Origin: Streptomyces sp. NBC_00249
GTDB lineage: Bacteria > Actinomycetota > Actinomycetes > Streptomycetales > Streptomycetaceae
DNA length: 64,000 nt
Reading direction: 5' to 3'
Assembly (NCBI RefSeq): GCF_026342355.1
Contig: NZ_JAPEMV010000002.1
Location: 62,001-126,000, forward strand
Position numbers and translations under genes: made by a program. The notes beneath the pieces were generated by a model. The model was not told the origin of the DNA. It did no database searches and saw only the letters and a list, made by a program, of their open reading frames with translations. Positions within the stretch are counted from its first letter, which is position 1; each line of letters starts with the position of its first letter. Shown piece by piece: positions 32,778 to 42,157 of this stretch.

Positions 32778-33890
32778 CTAGCGCTCCGAGGCCGCCAGCT
32801 GGCCGCAGGCCCCGTCGATCTCCTGACCGCGGGTGTCGCGCACGGTCACCGGCACGCCGTGGCGGGCGATGGCCTCGACGAAGGCCTTCTCGTCCTCGGG
32901 GCGCGAGGCGGTCCACTTCGAGCCCGGCGTCGGGTTCAGCGGGATCAGGTTGACGTGCACGCGCTTGCCCTTGAGCAGGCGGCCGAGCAGGTCACCACGC
33001 CAGGCCTGGTCGTTGATGTCGCGGATCAGGGCGTACTCGATGGAGATCCGGCGGCCGGACTTCTCGGCGTACTCCCAGGCCGCGTCGAGCACCTCGCGGA
33101 CGTTCCAGCGGGTGTTGACCGGCACCAGGGTGTCGCGCAGCTCGTCGTCGGGCGCGTGCAGCGAGACGGCGAGGCGGCACTTGAAGCCCTCGTCGGCGAA
33201 CCGCAGCATGGCCGGGACCAGGCCGACGGTGGAGACGGTGATGCCGCGCTGCGAGAGGCCGAGGCCGTCGGGCTCGGGGTCGGTGAGCCGGCGGATGGCG
33301 CCGACGACGCGGTTGTAGTTGGCGAGCGGCTCGCCCATGCCCATGAAGACGATGTTGGAGAGGCGGGCCGGGCCGCCGGGGACCTCTCCGTCGCGCAGGG
33401 CGCGCATGCCGTCGACGATCTGGTGCACGATCTCGGCGGTGGAGAGGTTGCGGTCCAGACCGGCCTGGCCGGTCGCGCAGAACGGGCAGTTCATACCGCA
33501 GCCGGCCTGCGAGGAGATGCACATGGTCACCCGGTCGGGGTAGCGCATCAGCACCGACTCCACGAGGGTGCCGTCGTGCAGCTTCCACAGCGTCTTGCGG
33601 GTGGTGTCGTTGTCACAGCTGATGTGCCGGACCACGTTCATCAGGTCCGGCAGCAGCTCCTGCTGGAGCTTCTCGCGGGAGCCGGCGGGGATGTCCGTCC
33701 ACTCCGCCGGGTCGTGCGCGTAGCGGGCGAAGTAGTGCTGCGAGAGCTGCTTGGCCCGGAACGGCTTCTCGCCGATCGCGGCCACCGCCTCCCGGCGCTC
33801 GGCCGGGGTGAGGTCGGCGAGGTGCCGGGGCGGCTTCTTGGCCCCGCGAGGGGCGACGAAGGTGAGCTCTCCCGGAACAGGGCGGGCCAT
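32778..33890 (-). CDS. rlmN: 23S rRNA (adenine-2503-C2)-methyltransferase RlmN
   Basis: Radical SAM methyltransferase of 370 residues that modifies A2503 of 23S rRNA and A37 of some tRNAs. The cluster motif is [17 protein letters not shown]-binding [10 protein letters not shown] and the C-terminal Cys in [10 protein letters not shown] that forms the protein-RNA intermediate are present, as is the other catalytic Cys in the [10 protein letters not shown] region. AAGGAG lies 8 nt upstream of the ATG. It stands alone between two terminators. Confidence 0.95.
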   Translation of the reverse strand: MARPVPGELTFVAPRGAKKPPRHLADLTPAERREAVAAIGEKPFRAKQLSQHYFARYAHDPAEWTDIPAGSREKLQQELLPDLMNVVRHISCDNDTTRKTLWKLHDGTLVESVLMRYPDRVTMCISSQAGCGMNCPFCATGQAGLDRNLSTAEIVHQIVDGMRALRDGEVPGGPARLSNIVFMGMGEPLANYNRVVGAIRRLTDPEPDGLGLSQRGITVSTVGLVPAMLRFADEGFKCRLAVSLHAPDDELRDTLVPVNTRWNVREVLDAAWEYAEKSGRRISIEYALIRDINDQAWRGDLLGRLLKGKRVHVNLIPLNPTPGSKWTASRPEDEKAFVEAIARHGVPVTVRDTRGQEIDGACGQLAASER

Positions 33891-33911
33891 GGCAGGTACT
33901 CCTTGTAAGAC

Positions 33912-33943
33912 GAAAGGCGCGCCGCAGAAGCAGCGCGCCTTTC
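33912..33943 (-). terminator. Terminator after cdsA
   Basis: GAAAGGCGCGC (33912-33922) pairs perfectly with GCGCGCCTTTC (33933-33943) across a 10-nt loop; on the minus strand the stem ends in CCTTTCGTCTTA. It ends the pyrH-frr-cdsA unit before rlmN. Confidence 0.88.
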
Positions 33944-34027
33944 AAGAGTAACCGCCCGGCGTCTCACGACGCCTTTCCGCAGCTCAGCCAGTCCCGGCGA
34001 GGGCCGCGCGGGCCGTGGGCAGCAGGT

Positions 34028-35104
34028 TCAGCCGGTACCGACGAACGCCGCCAGCAGCAGCCACACCACCGGGGCCGTCGGCAGCAGCGAGTCCAGCCGG
34101 TCCATGATGCCGCCGTGGCCCGGGAGCAGGGTGCCCATGTCCTTGATGCCCAGGTCCCGCTTGATCATCGACTCGCCGAGGTCGCCCAGGGTGGCACTGA
34201 CCGCGACCGTGAGGCCCAGCAGCAGGCCCTGCCACCAGGCGCCGCCGTCGATCAGGAACTCCATGCACAGCGCGCCGGCCACCATCGCGAAGGCCACCGC
34301 CCCGAAGAGCCCCTCGCGGGTCTTGCCGGGGCTGATGCGCGGGGCGAGCTTGGTCTTGCCGAAGCGCCAGCCGACCGCGTAGGCCCCCGTGTCGCTGACC
34401 ACGGTCAGGACCAGGAAGGTGACCACGCGCTGCGGGCCGTCGTCGGCGGTGAGCAGCATCGCGACGAAGGTGGCCAGAAAGGGCACGTAGAACGCGGCGA
34501 AGACACCCGCCGTGACGTCCTTGAGGTAGTCCTCGGGCGGTTCCGTCATCCGCCACACCAGGACCGCAAGGGCCGTCAGCGCCATGGCCACCCAGGCGCC
34601 CTCGGCCCCCCGGACGTAGCCGGCGATGACCATCGCCGCACCGCCGACCGCGAGCGGTACGAGCGGAGCCTTGATGCCCTTCTTCTCCTGGAGCCGGGAG
34701 GTGAGCTCCCACAGGCCCACGACGACCGCCACGACGACGACGCCGACGAAGACGGCCTTGACGATGAACAGGGAAGCGAAGATCACCGCACCGAGGCCGA
34801 CGCCGACCCCTATGGCGGCACGCAGATCCCGCCCCGCGCGCTTCTTCGGCGGCGGGGGCGAGGCGTCCTGCGGTGCCTGCGAAGGCGGAGGCGGGGGGCT
34901 GGGCATGGGCTCCTGCGGCGGCATCTCGGCGCGGAACGGGGGGCCGCCGACGAAGGCGGCCCCCCGATCGCGTGCTTCCCGGTCGTCGAAGTCACGGCCG
35001 GCGGCATCGGGCACGATGGGCATGGGCCGAGTCTGCGGGCCCACCAGCGCATCGTATGCGGGACCCGCCGGAACCGGCTCCGCGGCCCAGGGAGAGTCGT
35101 TCAT
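34028..35104 (-). CDS. cdsA: Phosphatidate cytidylyltransferase
   Basis: Integral membrane enzyme of 358 residues that makes CDP-diacylglycerol for phospholipid synthesis. A Pro-rich, hydrophilic N-terminus of about 90 residues precedes eight or so helices. The family signature is complete: SMIKRDLGIKDMGTLLPGHG followed by GIMDR. The ATG overlaps the frr stop (TGATG). The N-terminal extension is typical of actinobacteria. Confidence 0.94.
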   Translation of the reverse strand: MNDSPWAAEPVPAGPAYDALVGPQTRPMPIVPDAAGRDFDDREARDRGAAFVGGPPFRAEMPPQEPMPSPPPPPSQAPQDASPPPPKKRAGRDLRAAIGVGVGLGAVIFASLFIVKAVFVGVVVVAVVVGLWELTSRLQEKKGIKAPLVPLAVGGAAMVIAGYVRGAEGAWVAMALTALAVLVWRMTEPPEDYLKDVTAGVFAAFYVPFLATFVAMLLTADDGPQRVVTFLVLTVVSDTGAYAVGWRFGKTKLAPRISPGKTREGLFGAVAFAMVAGALCMEFLIDGGAWWQGLLLGLTVAVSATLGDLGESMIKRDLGIKDMGTLLPGHGGIMDRLDSLLPTAPVVWLLLAAFVGTG

Positions 35105-35661
35105 CAGACCTCGAGGAGCTCGGCTTCCTTGTGCTTGAGCAGCTCGTCCACCTGCGCGACGTACTTCGCGGTGGTGTCGTCGAGCTCCTTCTCGGCGCGG
35201 CGCACCTCGTCCTCGCCGGCCTCCTTGTCCTTGACGAGCTTGTCAAGGGCGTCCTTCGCCTTGCGGCGGACGGCGCGGATGGAGACCTTGGAGTCCTCGG
35301 CCTTGTTCTTCGCGACCTTGATGTACTCCTTGCGGCGGTCCTGCGTCAGCTCGGGGAAGGTCACCCGGATGATGCGGCCGTCGTTGCTCGGGTTGACACC
35401 GAGGTCGGAGTCGCGGATGGCCTGCTCGATGTTGCGCAGCGCGGACGCGTCGAACGGCGTCACGATCGCCATGCGCGGCTCGGGCACCGCGAAGGAGGCC
35501 AGCTGGTTGATGGGCGTGATGGCACCGTAGTAGTCCGCCACGATCTTGTTGAACATCGCCGGGTGCGCACGGCCCGTGCGAATCGCGGCGAAGTCTTCCT
35601 TCGCGACGACGACGGCCTTCTCCATCTTCTCCTCGGCCTCGAGGAGGATTTCTTCGATCAC
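35104..35661 (-). CDS. frr: Ribosome recycling factor
   Basis: Soluble factor of 185 residues that splits post-termination ribosomes with EF-G. Conserved RRF segments: [53 protein letters not shown] and the coiled C-terminal arm [20 protein letters not shown] chose the GTG at 35661 because AGGAG lies 6 nt upstream; an in-frame ATG 15 bp earlier overlaps that site. It lies between pyrH and cdsA in the usual order. Confidence 0.95.
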   Translation of the reverse strand: MIEEILLEAEEKMEKAVVVAKEDFAAIRTGRAHPAMFNKIVADYYGAITPINQLASFAVPEPRMAIVTPFDASALRNIEQAIRDSDLGVNPSNDGRIIRVTFPELTQDRRKEYIKVAKNKAEDSKVSIRAVRRKAKDALDKLVKDKEAGEDEVRRAEKELDDTTAKYVAQVDELLKHKEAELLEV

Positions 35662-35755
35662 CACGTGCTCCTGCATGTCAGATATGGATGGTTCGGGCGG
35701 GCGGGGCGGGGCGGGCCGTCCGGACCGGGCCCCGGGGGGCCCGGCGGCGGACCGC

Positions 35756-36535
35756 TCAGGCCCGGGTGCCCTGGTCGCTCACGAGCGTGCCGATCTTCTC
35801 ACCCTTGACGGCGCGGGCGATATTGCCCTCGGCGAGCAGTTCGAAGACCAGGATCGGCAGCTTGTTGTCGCGGCACAGCGTGATGGCCGTGGCGTCGGCG
35901 ACCTTGAGGTCCCGGGACAGCACCTCGCTGTACTCCAGCGCGTCGAACTTCACGGCGTCCGGGTTCTTCTTCGGGTCGGAGTCGTAGACCCCGTCGACGC
36001 CGTTCTTGCCCATGAGGAGGGCCTCGGCGTCGATCTCCAGGGCGCGCTGGGCGGCCGTGGTGTCGGTGGAGAAGTAGGGCATGCCCATGCCGGCGCCGAA
36101 GATGACGACGCGGCCCTTCTCCAGGTGCCGCACGGCGCGCAGCGGGATGTACGGCTCCGCGACCTGGCCCATGGTGATGGCGGTCTGGACTCGGCTGTCG
36201 ATGCCTTCCTTCTCCAGGAAGTCCTGGAGGGCGAGGCAGTTCATGACGGTGCCGAGCATGCCCATGTAGTCGGACCGGGCCCGGTCCATGCCGCGCTGCT
36301 GCAGCTCAGCGCCGCGGAAGAAGTTTCCGCCGCCGATGACGATCGCGATCTCCGCGCCGTCACGGACCACGGCCGCGATCTCACGGGCGATGGCGTGCAC
36401 GACGTCAGGGTCGACGCCCAGCCCGCCGCCGCCGGAGAAGGCTTCGCCCGAGAGCTTCAGCATGAAGCGGCGACCCTTCTTCTCGTGGTCGCTCTTGTCG
36501 TCGGAAGCGGTGTGGGGGTCCACGCCCTGATTCAT
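35756..36535 (-). CDS. pyrH: Uridylate kinase
   Basis: Amino-acid-kinase fold enzyme of 259 residues that phosphorylates UMP to UDP. Motifs: [62 protein letters not shown] and [20 protein letters not shown]. The start at 36535 has GAGGAG upstream; about 20 hydrophilic residues precede the fold. It lies downstream of tsf behind a terminator, as is common in Streptomyces. Confidence 0.95.
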   Translation of the reverse strand: MNQGVDPHTASDDKSDHEKKGRRFMLKLSGEAFSGGGGLGVDPDVVHAIAREIAAVVRDGAEIAIVIGGGNFFRGAELQQRGMDRARSDYMGMLGTVMNCLALQDFLEKEGIDSRVQTAITMGQVAEPYIPLRAVRHLEKGRVVIFGAGMGMPYFSTDTTAAQRALEIDAEALLMGKNGVDGVYDSDPKKNPDAVKFDALEYSEVLSRDLKVADATAITLCRDNKLPILVFELLAEGNIARAVKGEKIGTLVSDQGTRA

Positions 36536-36562
36536 GGAGATCTCCTCGTGCACATACGAAGA

Positions 36563-36609
36563 AGGCCATTGCCGGTGGGTCCTTGCGGTTCCCTCTACGG
36601 CAATGGCCT
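36563..36609 (-). terminator. Terminator between tsf and pyrH
   Basis: AGGCCATTGCCG (36563-36574) pairs with CGGCAATGGCCT (36598-36609), 12 bp, 23-nt loop; the minus strand continues TCTTCGT. It probably separates rpsB-tsf from pyrH-frr-cdsA. Confidence 0.85.
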
Positions 36610-36697
36610 CCTCGTCAGATCTGCGGTCGCCTCGCGCGAGCGCGGACGACTGCTTCAGACCCTACCGGGGTCCGGTGTCCGTCGTGTACGGACGGAC

Positions 36698-37534
36698 TCA
36701 GATGCCGACCTTGATGCGCGCGAAGCGCTTCAGGGTGACACCGGCCTCGTCCAGAACCTTCTGGACGGACTTCTTGTTGTCCAGCGCGTAGGGCTGGCCA
36801 AGGAGCGTGACGTCCTTGAAGAAGCCGTTGACGCGACCCTCGACGATCTTGGCGATCGCGGCCTCGGGCTTGCCCTCGGCGCGGGTGACCTCTTCGGCGA
36901 CGCGGCGCTCGGACTCGACGACCTCGGCCGGGACCTCGTCGGCGGTCAGGTACTTCGGCGCGAACGCGGCGATGTGCTGGGCGATGCCCTTGGCCAGGTC
37001 GGCGTCGGCCTTGTCCAGCTCGACCAGGACACCGATCTGCGGGGGCAGGTCGGGCATGGTGCGGTGCATGTAGGAGGCCACGAAGGCACCCTGGTACTGC
37101 GCGAAGCGGTCCAGGACGATCTTCTCGCCGAGGTTGGCGTTGGCCTCGTCCACGAACGCCTGGACGGTCTGGCCGGCCTTGATCTCGGAAGCCAGCAGCG
37201 CCTCGATGTCCGCCGGGGAGGTGGCGGCCACGTGGGCGGCGAGCTCGTCGGCGACGGCCAGGAACTTCTCGCTCTTGGCGACGAAGTCGGTCTCGCACTT
37301 GAGCTCGAGCAGCACGCCGGAGGTGGCGTCCGCGGCGATCAGGGAGGTGACGGCACCGTTCTCGGCGGAACGGCCCTCGCGCTTGGCGACACCCTTCAGG
37401 CCCTTGACGCGCAGGATCTCGTTGGCCTTGGTGACATCACCTTCGGCCTCGACGAGCGCGTTCTTGCAGTCCAGCATGCCGGCGCCGGTGAGCTCGCGGA
37501 GCTTCTTGACGTCAGCGGCGGTGTAGTTCGCCAT
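36698..37534 (-). CDS. tsf: Elongation factor Ts
   Basis: Nucleotide-exchange factor for EF-Tu, 278 residues. The N-terminal UBA-like module is [20 protein letters not shown] with DCKNAL; the TDFVAKSE core motif and the C-terminal VRIKVGI-like end (ARIKVGI) are typical. It follows rpsB by 135 bp, a spacing that contains a hairpin. Confidence 0.96.
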   Translation of the reverse strand: MANYTAADVKKLRELTGAGMLDCKNALVEAEGDVTKANEILRVKGLKGVAKREGRSAENGAVTSLIAADATSGVLLELKCETDFVAKSEKFLAVADELAAHVAATSPADIEALLASEIKAGQTVQAFVDEANANLGEKIVLDRFAQYQGAFVASYMHRTMPDLPPQIGVLVELDKADADLAKGIAQHIAAFAPKYLTADEVPAEVVESERRVAEEVTRAEGKPEAAIAKIVEGRVNGFFKDVTLLGQPYALDNKKSVQKVLDEAGVTLKRFARIKVGI

Positions 37535-37631
37535 GAGTCTGTGATTCTCTCTCGAAGTCGTAGATCTACGGGTGAACGGCGGAGGCGCCGCGCTCGTGGC
37601 GCGGCTCCCCCGCCGTCATCGTCCGTGCTGC

Positions 37632-37661
37632 GAGTGCCCGGCGGATGAACGCCGGGCGCTC
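37632..37661 (-). terminator. Hairpin between rpsB and tsf
   Basis: GAGTGCCCGGCG (37632-37643) pairs with CGCCGGGCGCTC (37650-37661), one G-T pair, 6-nt loop. It may attenuate rather than end transcription, because tsf follows. Confidence 0.65.
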
Positions 37662-37669
37662 TCAGTGGG

Positions 37670-38572
37670 TCAGGCCTGCTCGGCGTCGGCGGCCGGAGCC
37701 TCGACGACGGCCTCGGCGACGACCTCGGCCGCGGGGGCCTCGGTCTCGACAACGGCCTCGGCCGCGGGGGCCTCGGCGGCGTCGTCGGCCTTCTTGTCAC
37801 CCTCGAGCAGGTCGCGCTCCCACTCGGCGAGCGGCTCGGCGGCGGCCTTCTCGCCCGGCTTCGAGTCGCCAGTGGCGGCACCGGAACGGGCGATGAGGCC
37901 CTCGGCGACGGCGTCGGCGATCACGCGGGTGAGCAGGGTGACGGAGCGGATCGCGTCGTCGTTGCCCGGGATCTTGTAGTCGACCTCGTCGGGGTCGCAG
38001 TTGGTGTCGAGGATCGCGACGACCGGGATGTGCAGCTTGCGCGCCTCACCGACCGCGATGTGCTCCTTCTTGGTGTCGACGATCCAGACGGCGCTGGGAA
38101 CCTTCGACATCTCGCGGATACCACCGAGGGTCTTCTCCAGCTTGGTCTTCTCGCGGGAGAGGACCAGGAGCTCCTTCTTGGTGAGACCCGAGGCGGCGAC
38201 GTCCTCGAAGTCGATCGCCTCAAGCTCCTTCAGACGCTGGAGGCGCTTGTAGACGGTGGAGAAGTTGGTGAGCATGCCACCGAGCCAGCGCTGGTTGACG
38301 TACGGCATGCCGACGCGCGTCGCCTGCTCGGCGATGGCCTCCTGCGCCTGCTTCTTCGTACCGACGAACATGATGGAGCCACCGTGCGCGACGGTCTCCT
38401 TCACGAACTCGTAGGCGCGGTCGATGTACGACAGCGACTGGAGCAGGTCGATGATGTAGATGCCGTTGCGCTCGGTGAAGATGAAGCGCTTCATCTTCGG
38501 GTTCCAGCGACGGGTCTGGTGACCGAAGTGGACGCCGCTTTCCAGCAGCTCCCGCATCGTTACGACGGCCAT
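37670..38572 (-). CDS. rpsB: 30S ribosomal protein S2
   Basis: Ribosomal protein of 300 residues. Characteristic segments: [64 protein letters not shown] and [20 protein letters not shown]. The C-terminal 60 residues are Ala/Glu-rich and longer than in E. coli, usual for actinobacteria. I chose the second of two in-frame ATGs, with AAGGAG 6 nt upstream. Confidence 0.96.
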   Translation of the reverse strand: MAVVTMRELLESGVHFGHQTRRWNPKMKRFIFTERNGIYIIDLLQSLSYIDRAYEFVKETVAHGGSIMFVGTKKQAQEAIAEQATRVGMPYVNQRWLGGMLTNFSTVYKRLQRLKELEAIDFEDVAASGLTKKELLVLSREKTKLEKTLGGIREMSKVPSAVWIVDTKKEHIAVGEARKLHIPVVAILDTNCDPDEVDYKIPGNDDAIRSVTLLTRVIADAVAEGLIARSGAATGDSKPGEKAAAEPLAEWERDLLEGDKKADDAAEAPAAEAVVETEAPAAEVVAEAVVEAPAADAEQA

Positions 38573-38823
38573 GGCCATCTCCTTGTTTTCTCGGTTTGGT
38601 TCCTGACGCCCCGCCGCGCCCTGCCCCGTGTGAGGGACCGAGAGACGCTTTCACCAGGCCGTTCCGGGCCGGTGCTGGGGCGTGCGAAGTCGACCCGGTG
38701 ACCCGGATCGCCACAAGAAGTGTACGGGACCGAGCGGTATGCCGGGTGACGCCGTTGTCCACACCCGGCCCGCCGTCCACAGGCGCGGGCGCCCGCCCCG
38801 GCCCGCGCGGGACGCTGTGGGGC

Positions 38824-39285
38824 ATGACGACACTGCTGCTCAGCCTGCTCCTGGCCCTGGCCCAGACCTTCACCGCGGGGGTGCGCCCGCTGCCCGCTCC
38901 GCTGTCGGTGGCGCGGTGGTGGGACCCGCCGCCGACCCCCTACGCGGCCGGGCACCGGGGCGTGGACCTGTCGGCCCCGGTGGGCGCGGAGCTACGGGCC
39001 GTCGGGCCCGGCCGGGTCCACTTCGCCGGGCCGGTCGCGGGGCGCGGGGTGCTCTCCCTCACGCTGCCGGGCGGCCTGCGCACGACCTACGAGCCGGTGC
39101 GGCCGCTGGTCACGGAGGGTGAGGCGGTCACGGCCGGGCAGGTGGTGGCGGTCCTGACGGAGGGCTCCCACTGTCCGGACCCGTGCCTGCACTGGGGCCT
39201 GCTGGCCGGCGAGCGCGAGTACCTCGACCCGCTGACCCTGCTCCCCCGCCCCACGCCCCGGCTGCTGCCGGCGGACGGCCCTTAG
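38824..39285 (+). CDS. Secreted M23-type peptidase-like protein with altered metal site
   Basis: Exported protein of 153 residues with a short signal peptide (MTTLLLSLLLALAQTFTAG). The LytM/M23 fold appears in YAAGHRGVDLSAPVG (HxxxD metal ligands), VGPGRVHFAG, LRTTYEPV and GEAVTAGQVVAVL. At the HxH site the sequence reads PCLHWGLL, so the first His is Cys. Active relatives cleave peptidoglycan crosslinks; the change may make this a non-catalytic regulator or an atypical zinc site. The gene is divergent from rpsB and converges on a tetR gene. Confidence 0.85.
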   Translation: MTTLLLSLLLALAQTFTAGVRPLPAPLSVARWWDPPPTPYAAGHRGVDLSAPVGAELRAVGPGRVHFAGPVAGRGVLSLTLPGGLRTTYEPVRPLVTEGEAVTAGQVVAVLTEGSHCPDPCLHWGLLAGEREYLDPLTLLPRPTPRLLPADGP

Positions 39286-39296
39286 CCCTCGGGCGG

Positions 39297-39881
39297 TCAG
39301 GCGCCGGTCACGCCCCGCAGGGCCATGGCGACGGCGGTCTCGGTGATGACGTCCGGGCCCTCGGCGGCGCCGAGCTCGATGCGGCGCACCGCGGCGTCCA
39401 CGACGCCCTGGAGCAGCATGGCGGCCAGCCGCGGCTGCGCCAGGCCCAGCGTGCCGAGCGCCTCGACGATCATCGCCACCAGGCCGCCGTGCGCGGCGCG
39501 GATCTTCTCCCGCGCGCCCGCGTCGAGCTCGCTGGCGGAGATCGCCACCACGGCCCGGTGGCGGCGGTCGCCGACCAGTCCGAGCTGACTGCGCACGTAC
39601 GCCTCGATCTTGGCCTCCGGCGTCGGCGCGGCCTCCATCGCCGCCTCGATCTCGGCCGCCCACACGGGGAAGTCCACCGCGCACAGCTCTTCGACGACGG
39701 CCGCGCGGGACCGGAAGTACTCGTACACGGACGACCGGGCGAGCCCGGTGCGCTCGGCGAGGGCGGGGAAGGTCAGCGCTTCCGTTCCGCCTTCGGACAG
39801 CAGGGAGCGCGCGGCGTCCAAGAGGGCGCCACGCTGCATCGACCGGTGCTCGGCCACGGAGGCCGCTCGAATCCTGGGCAC
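39297..39881 (-). CDS. TetR-family transcriptional regulator
   Basis: Repressor-type protein of 194 residues. The N-terminal helix-turn-helix is FPALAERTGLARSSVYEYF preceded by RGALLDAARSLLSEGG. The ligand domain is all-helical, as usual. It lies 48 bp downstream of whiG on the same strand and may be read through from it. Target genes and ligand are unknown. Confidence 0.88.
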   Translation of the reverse strand: MPRIRAASVAEHRSMQRGALLDAARSLLSEGGTEALTFPALAERTGLARSSVYEYFRSRAAVVEELCAVDFPVWAAEIEAAMEAAPTPEAKIEAYVRSQLGLVGDRRHRAVVAISASELDAGAREKIRAAHGGLVAMIVEALGTLGLAQPRLAAMLLQGVVDAAVRRIELGAAEGPDVITETAVAMALRGVTGA

Positions 39882-39929
39882 GTCACCACTGTACGGAGGG
39901 TGCGCAAGGCCGGTTGCGGGGTCGGCCGG

Positions 39930-40766
39930 TCACCGGCCGACATCGGCAAGTTTCGCCCGCAGCTGGAGCACGGATTTCGTGTGGATCTGGCTGACCCGGC
40001 TCTCGGTGACGCCGAGGACGTTGCCGATCTCGGCGAGGGTGAGGCCCTCGTAGTAGTAGAGGGTCACGACCGTCTTCTCGCGCTCGGGAAGGGTGTTGAT
40101 GGCCCGTGCGAGCAGGCGGCGCAGTTCGCGGTCCTCGGCCACCTCCACCGGGTTGTCGGCGGCGTGGTCCTCCAGGGTGTCCATCAGCGAGAGGCGGTCG
40201 CCGCCCTCCCCGCCGACGTGCAGCAGCTCCTCCAGGGCGACCACGTTGGCGAGGGACAACTGGCTGAAGACCGTGTGGAGTTCCTCGACGCCGATGCCCA
40301 TCTCCCCCGCGACCTCGCTCTCGGTCGGGGTCCGCCGCAGCTGGGCCTCCAGCGTGGCGTAGGCGCGCTCCACGGACCGCGCCTTCTGCCGCACGGAGCG
40401 CGGGATCCAGTCGAGCGCCCGCAGTTCGTCGATCATCGCGCCCCGGATCCGGGTGATCGCGTACGTCTCGAACTTGATGGACCGCTCGATGTCGAACTTC
40501 TCGATCGCGTCGATCAGGCCGAAGACGCCGGAGGAGACGAAGTCGGCCTGTTCCACATTGGGCGGCAGGCCCACGCTGACCCGGCCCGCCACGTATTTGA
40601 CCAGGGGCGAGTAGTGCAGGATCAGCTGTTCCCGCAGCCGCTCGTCACCCGACTCCTTGTATGAGCGCCAGAGCACCTCCAGGGACGAGGGCGCGGTGGA
40701 CCGCACGCTGCCACGGGCAGCGGGGGGCACCGCAGCGCGGTCGGACCCTGAGGTGTGCTGGGGCAT
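39930..40766 (-). CDS. whiG: Sporulation sigma factor WhiG
   Basis: Sigma factor of 278 residues of the FliA/motility-sigma class, which in Streptomyces commits aerial hyphae to sporulation. Region 2: [36 protein letters not shown] and [20 protein letters not shown] with [12 protein letters not shown]. Region 4: [20 protein letters not shown] followed by [20 protein letters not shown]. The 209-bp upstream gap probably holds its promoter. Confidence 0.95.
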   Translation of the reverse strand: MPQHTSGSDRAAVPPAARGSVRSTAPSSLEVLWRSYKESGDERLREQLILHYSPLVKYVAGRVSVGLPPNVEQADFVSSGVFGLIDAIEKFDIERSIKFETYAITRIRGAMIDELRALDWIPRSVRQKARSVERAYATLEAQLRRTPTESEVAGEMGIGVEELHTVFSQLSLANVVALEELLHVGGEGGDRLSLMDTLEDHAADNPVEVAEDRELRRLLARAINTLPEREKTVVTLYYYEGLTLAEIGNVLGVTESRVSQIHTKSVLQLRAKLADVGR

Positions 40767-40883
40767 GCTTCGCCTTTGCCGGAGCGGGATTCCTTGGGAG
40801 CGTAGCGTGACGGAAGTGTCGCGGTGCGCGAAGAGTACGGGATCCCGCGACGGGCGACGGGCGCCCGGACTCGCGCGGGCGAC

Positions 40884-40913
40884 CCGGGACCGGCGCCTGG
40901 CGCACGGTCCCGG
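40884..40913 (-). terminator. Hairpin between dprA and whiG
   Basis: CCGGGACCG (40884-40892) pairs with CGGTCCCGG (40905-40913) with a GC-rich loop. It lies about 60 bp after the dprA stop and before the likely whiG promoter. The rest of the 209-bp gap shows no gene. Confidence 0.6.
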
Positions 40914-40975
40914 CGGGTGGCACCGGGAAGACCGCGTCTCTCATCGCCTTCACTCTTTCACCGGAACGCCCCAGG

Positions 40976-42157
40976 TCAACGACCGCCTCGCCGGGTGCCC
41001 GCGGATTGCACCCCCTCTCCCGCCTCTGACCTGGTCAACTTCCAGCCGTCGCCCTGCCGTTCGACGAACCCCAGAGAGTGAAGTTCGTACAGTCTGCCGA
41101 TGACTTCATCGGTTCCGGTGCCCGCCGCGAGGGCGATCTCGTCGAGCCCTGCGGGGCGTTCGCCGGGGAGCGCCTCCAGCACCCGCGCCGTGTCCCGGTC
41201 CAGCAGGTCACGGGGGAGGACGGGGCCGCGCCGCTCGGGGGCCAGTTCGCCCATCGCGCCGACCAGCTCGATCACCTCGGCGGCGTCCGTGACCAGGACG
41301 GCTTCACCCCGCAGCAGCTCGTGCACCCCCGCCGAGAGGCCGCTGGTGGCGGGGCCGGGGACGCCCATGGTGAGGCGGCCGAGCCGCTGGGCGCGGCGGG
41401 CGGTGACGAGGGAGCCGCTGCGGTGGGCGGCCTCCACGACCACCGTCCCCCGGGTGAGGGCGGCGATGACCCGGTTGCGCAGCACGAACCGGCTCGGGGT
41501 GGGGTGGGAGCCGGGCGGCAGTTCGCCGACCACCAGCCCCTGGCGGGTGATCCGGCCGAGGAGCCCGGCGTGGCCCCGGGGGTAGCTGACGTCGACCCCG
41601 CAGGCGAGTACCGCGGCCGTGGCGCCGCCGGAGGCGAGGGCGCCCCGGTGGGCGGCCCCGTCGATCCCGTAGGCCGCTCCGGAGACCACGACCCAGCCGC
41701 GCTCGGCGAGCCCGGCGGCCAGGGTCTGGGCCATGTGGGCCCCGTACGGGGTGCAGGCCCGGGCCCCGACCACGGCGACCGAGCGCAGCGCCCAGGTCCG
41801 CAGATGCGGTCTGCCGCGCAGCCACAGCCCGACGGGCCTGGCGTCGCCGAGGTCGTCGAGCTGGGTCGGCCACTCCGGCGACCCCGGGCAGACGAACCGG
41901 CCGCCCGACTCGGCGGCTGCCGCCAGGTCGCGGCCCGGTTCGGCGAGGGCGGCCCGCCGGCGGTACCCGGCGAGCCGTTCCGGCCCCACCCCGCTCAGGG
42001 CGGCCGGCTGCGGGTCGGGTCCGGTGAGGAGCCGCATCACCTCCACCGCCCCGGTCTCCCGCAGCCAGCGCCCGCCGTGCTCCTCCCCCGGCTCCAGCAC
42101 CCTGGTCAGCGCGGCCCGGGCCAGGACCTCCGGATCCGGCTGCCCCTCGGGCGTCAT
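40976..42157 (-). CDS. dprA: DNA-processing protein DprA
   Basis: Protein of 393 residues that in competent bacteria loads RecA on incoming single-stranded DNA; in Streptomyces its role is unclear. The Rossmann-like domain shows SVAVVGARACTPYG, VVVSGAAYGIDGAAHRGAL, GVDVSYPRGHAGL and RFVLRNRVIAALTRGTVVVE with AHRSGSLVTARRA. A C-terminal winged-helix segment follows (DEVIGRLYELHSLGFVER). Its ATG overlaps the yifB stop by 4 nt. Confidence 0.93.
   Translation of the reverse strand: MTPEGQPDPEVLARAALTRVLEPGEEHGGRWLRETGAVEVMRLLTGPDPQPAALSGVGPERLAGYRRRAALAEPGRDLAAAAESGGRFVCPGSPEWPTQLDDLGDARPVGLWLRGRPHLRTWALRSVAVVGARACTPYGAHMAQTLAAGLAERGWVVVSGAAYGIDGAAHRGALASGGATAAVLACGVDVSYPRGHAGLLGRITRQGLVVGELPPGSHPTPSRFVLRNRVIAALTRGTVVVEAAHRSGSLVTARRAQRLGRLTMGVPGPATSGLSAGVHELLRGEAVLVTDAAEVIELVGAMGELAPERRGPVLPRDLLDRDTARVLEALPGERPAGLDEIALAAGTGTDEVIGRLYELHSLGFVERQGDGWKLTRSEAGEGVQSAGTRRGGR

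Noticed and set aside
35725..35744. GC-rich inverted repeat CCGGGCC...GGCCCGG between frr and pyrH
   Set aside because: It could form a hairpin, but the surrounding G/C runs make many equivalent pairings, so I do not call a terminator.
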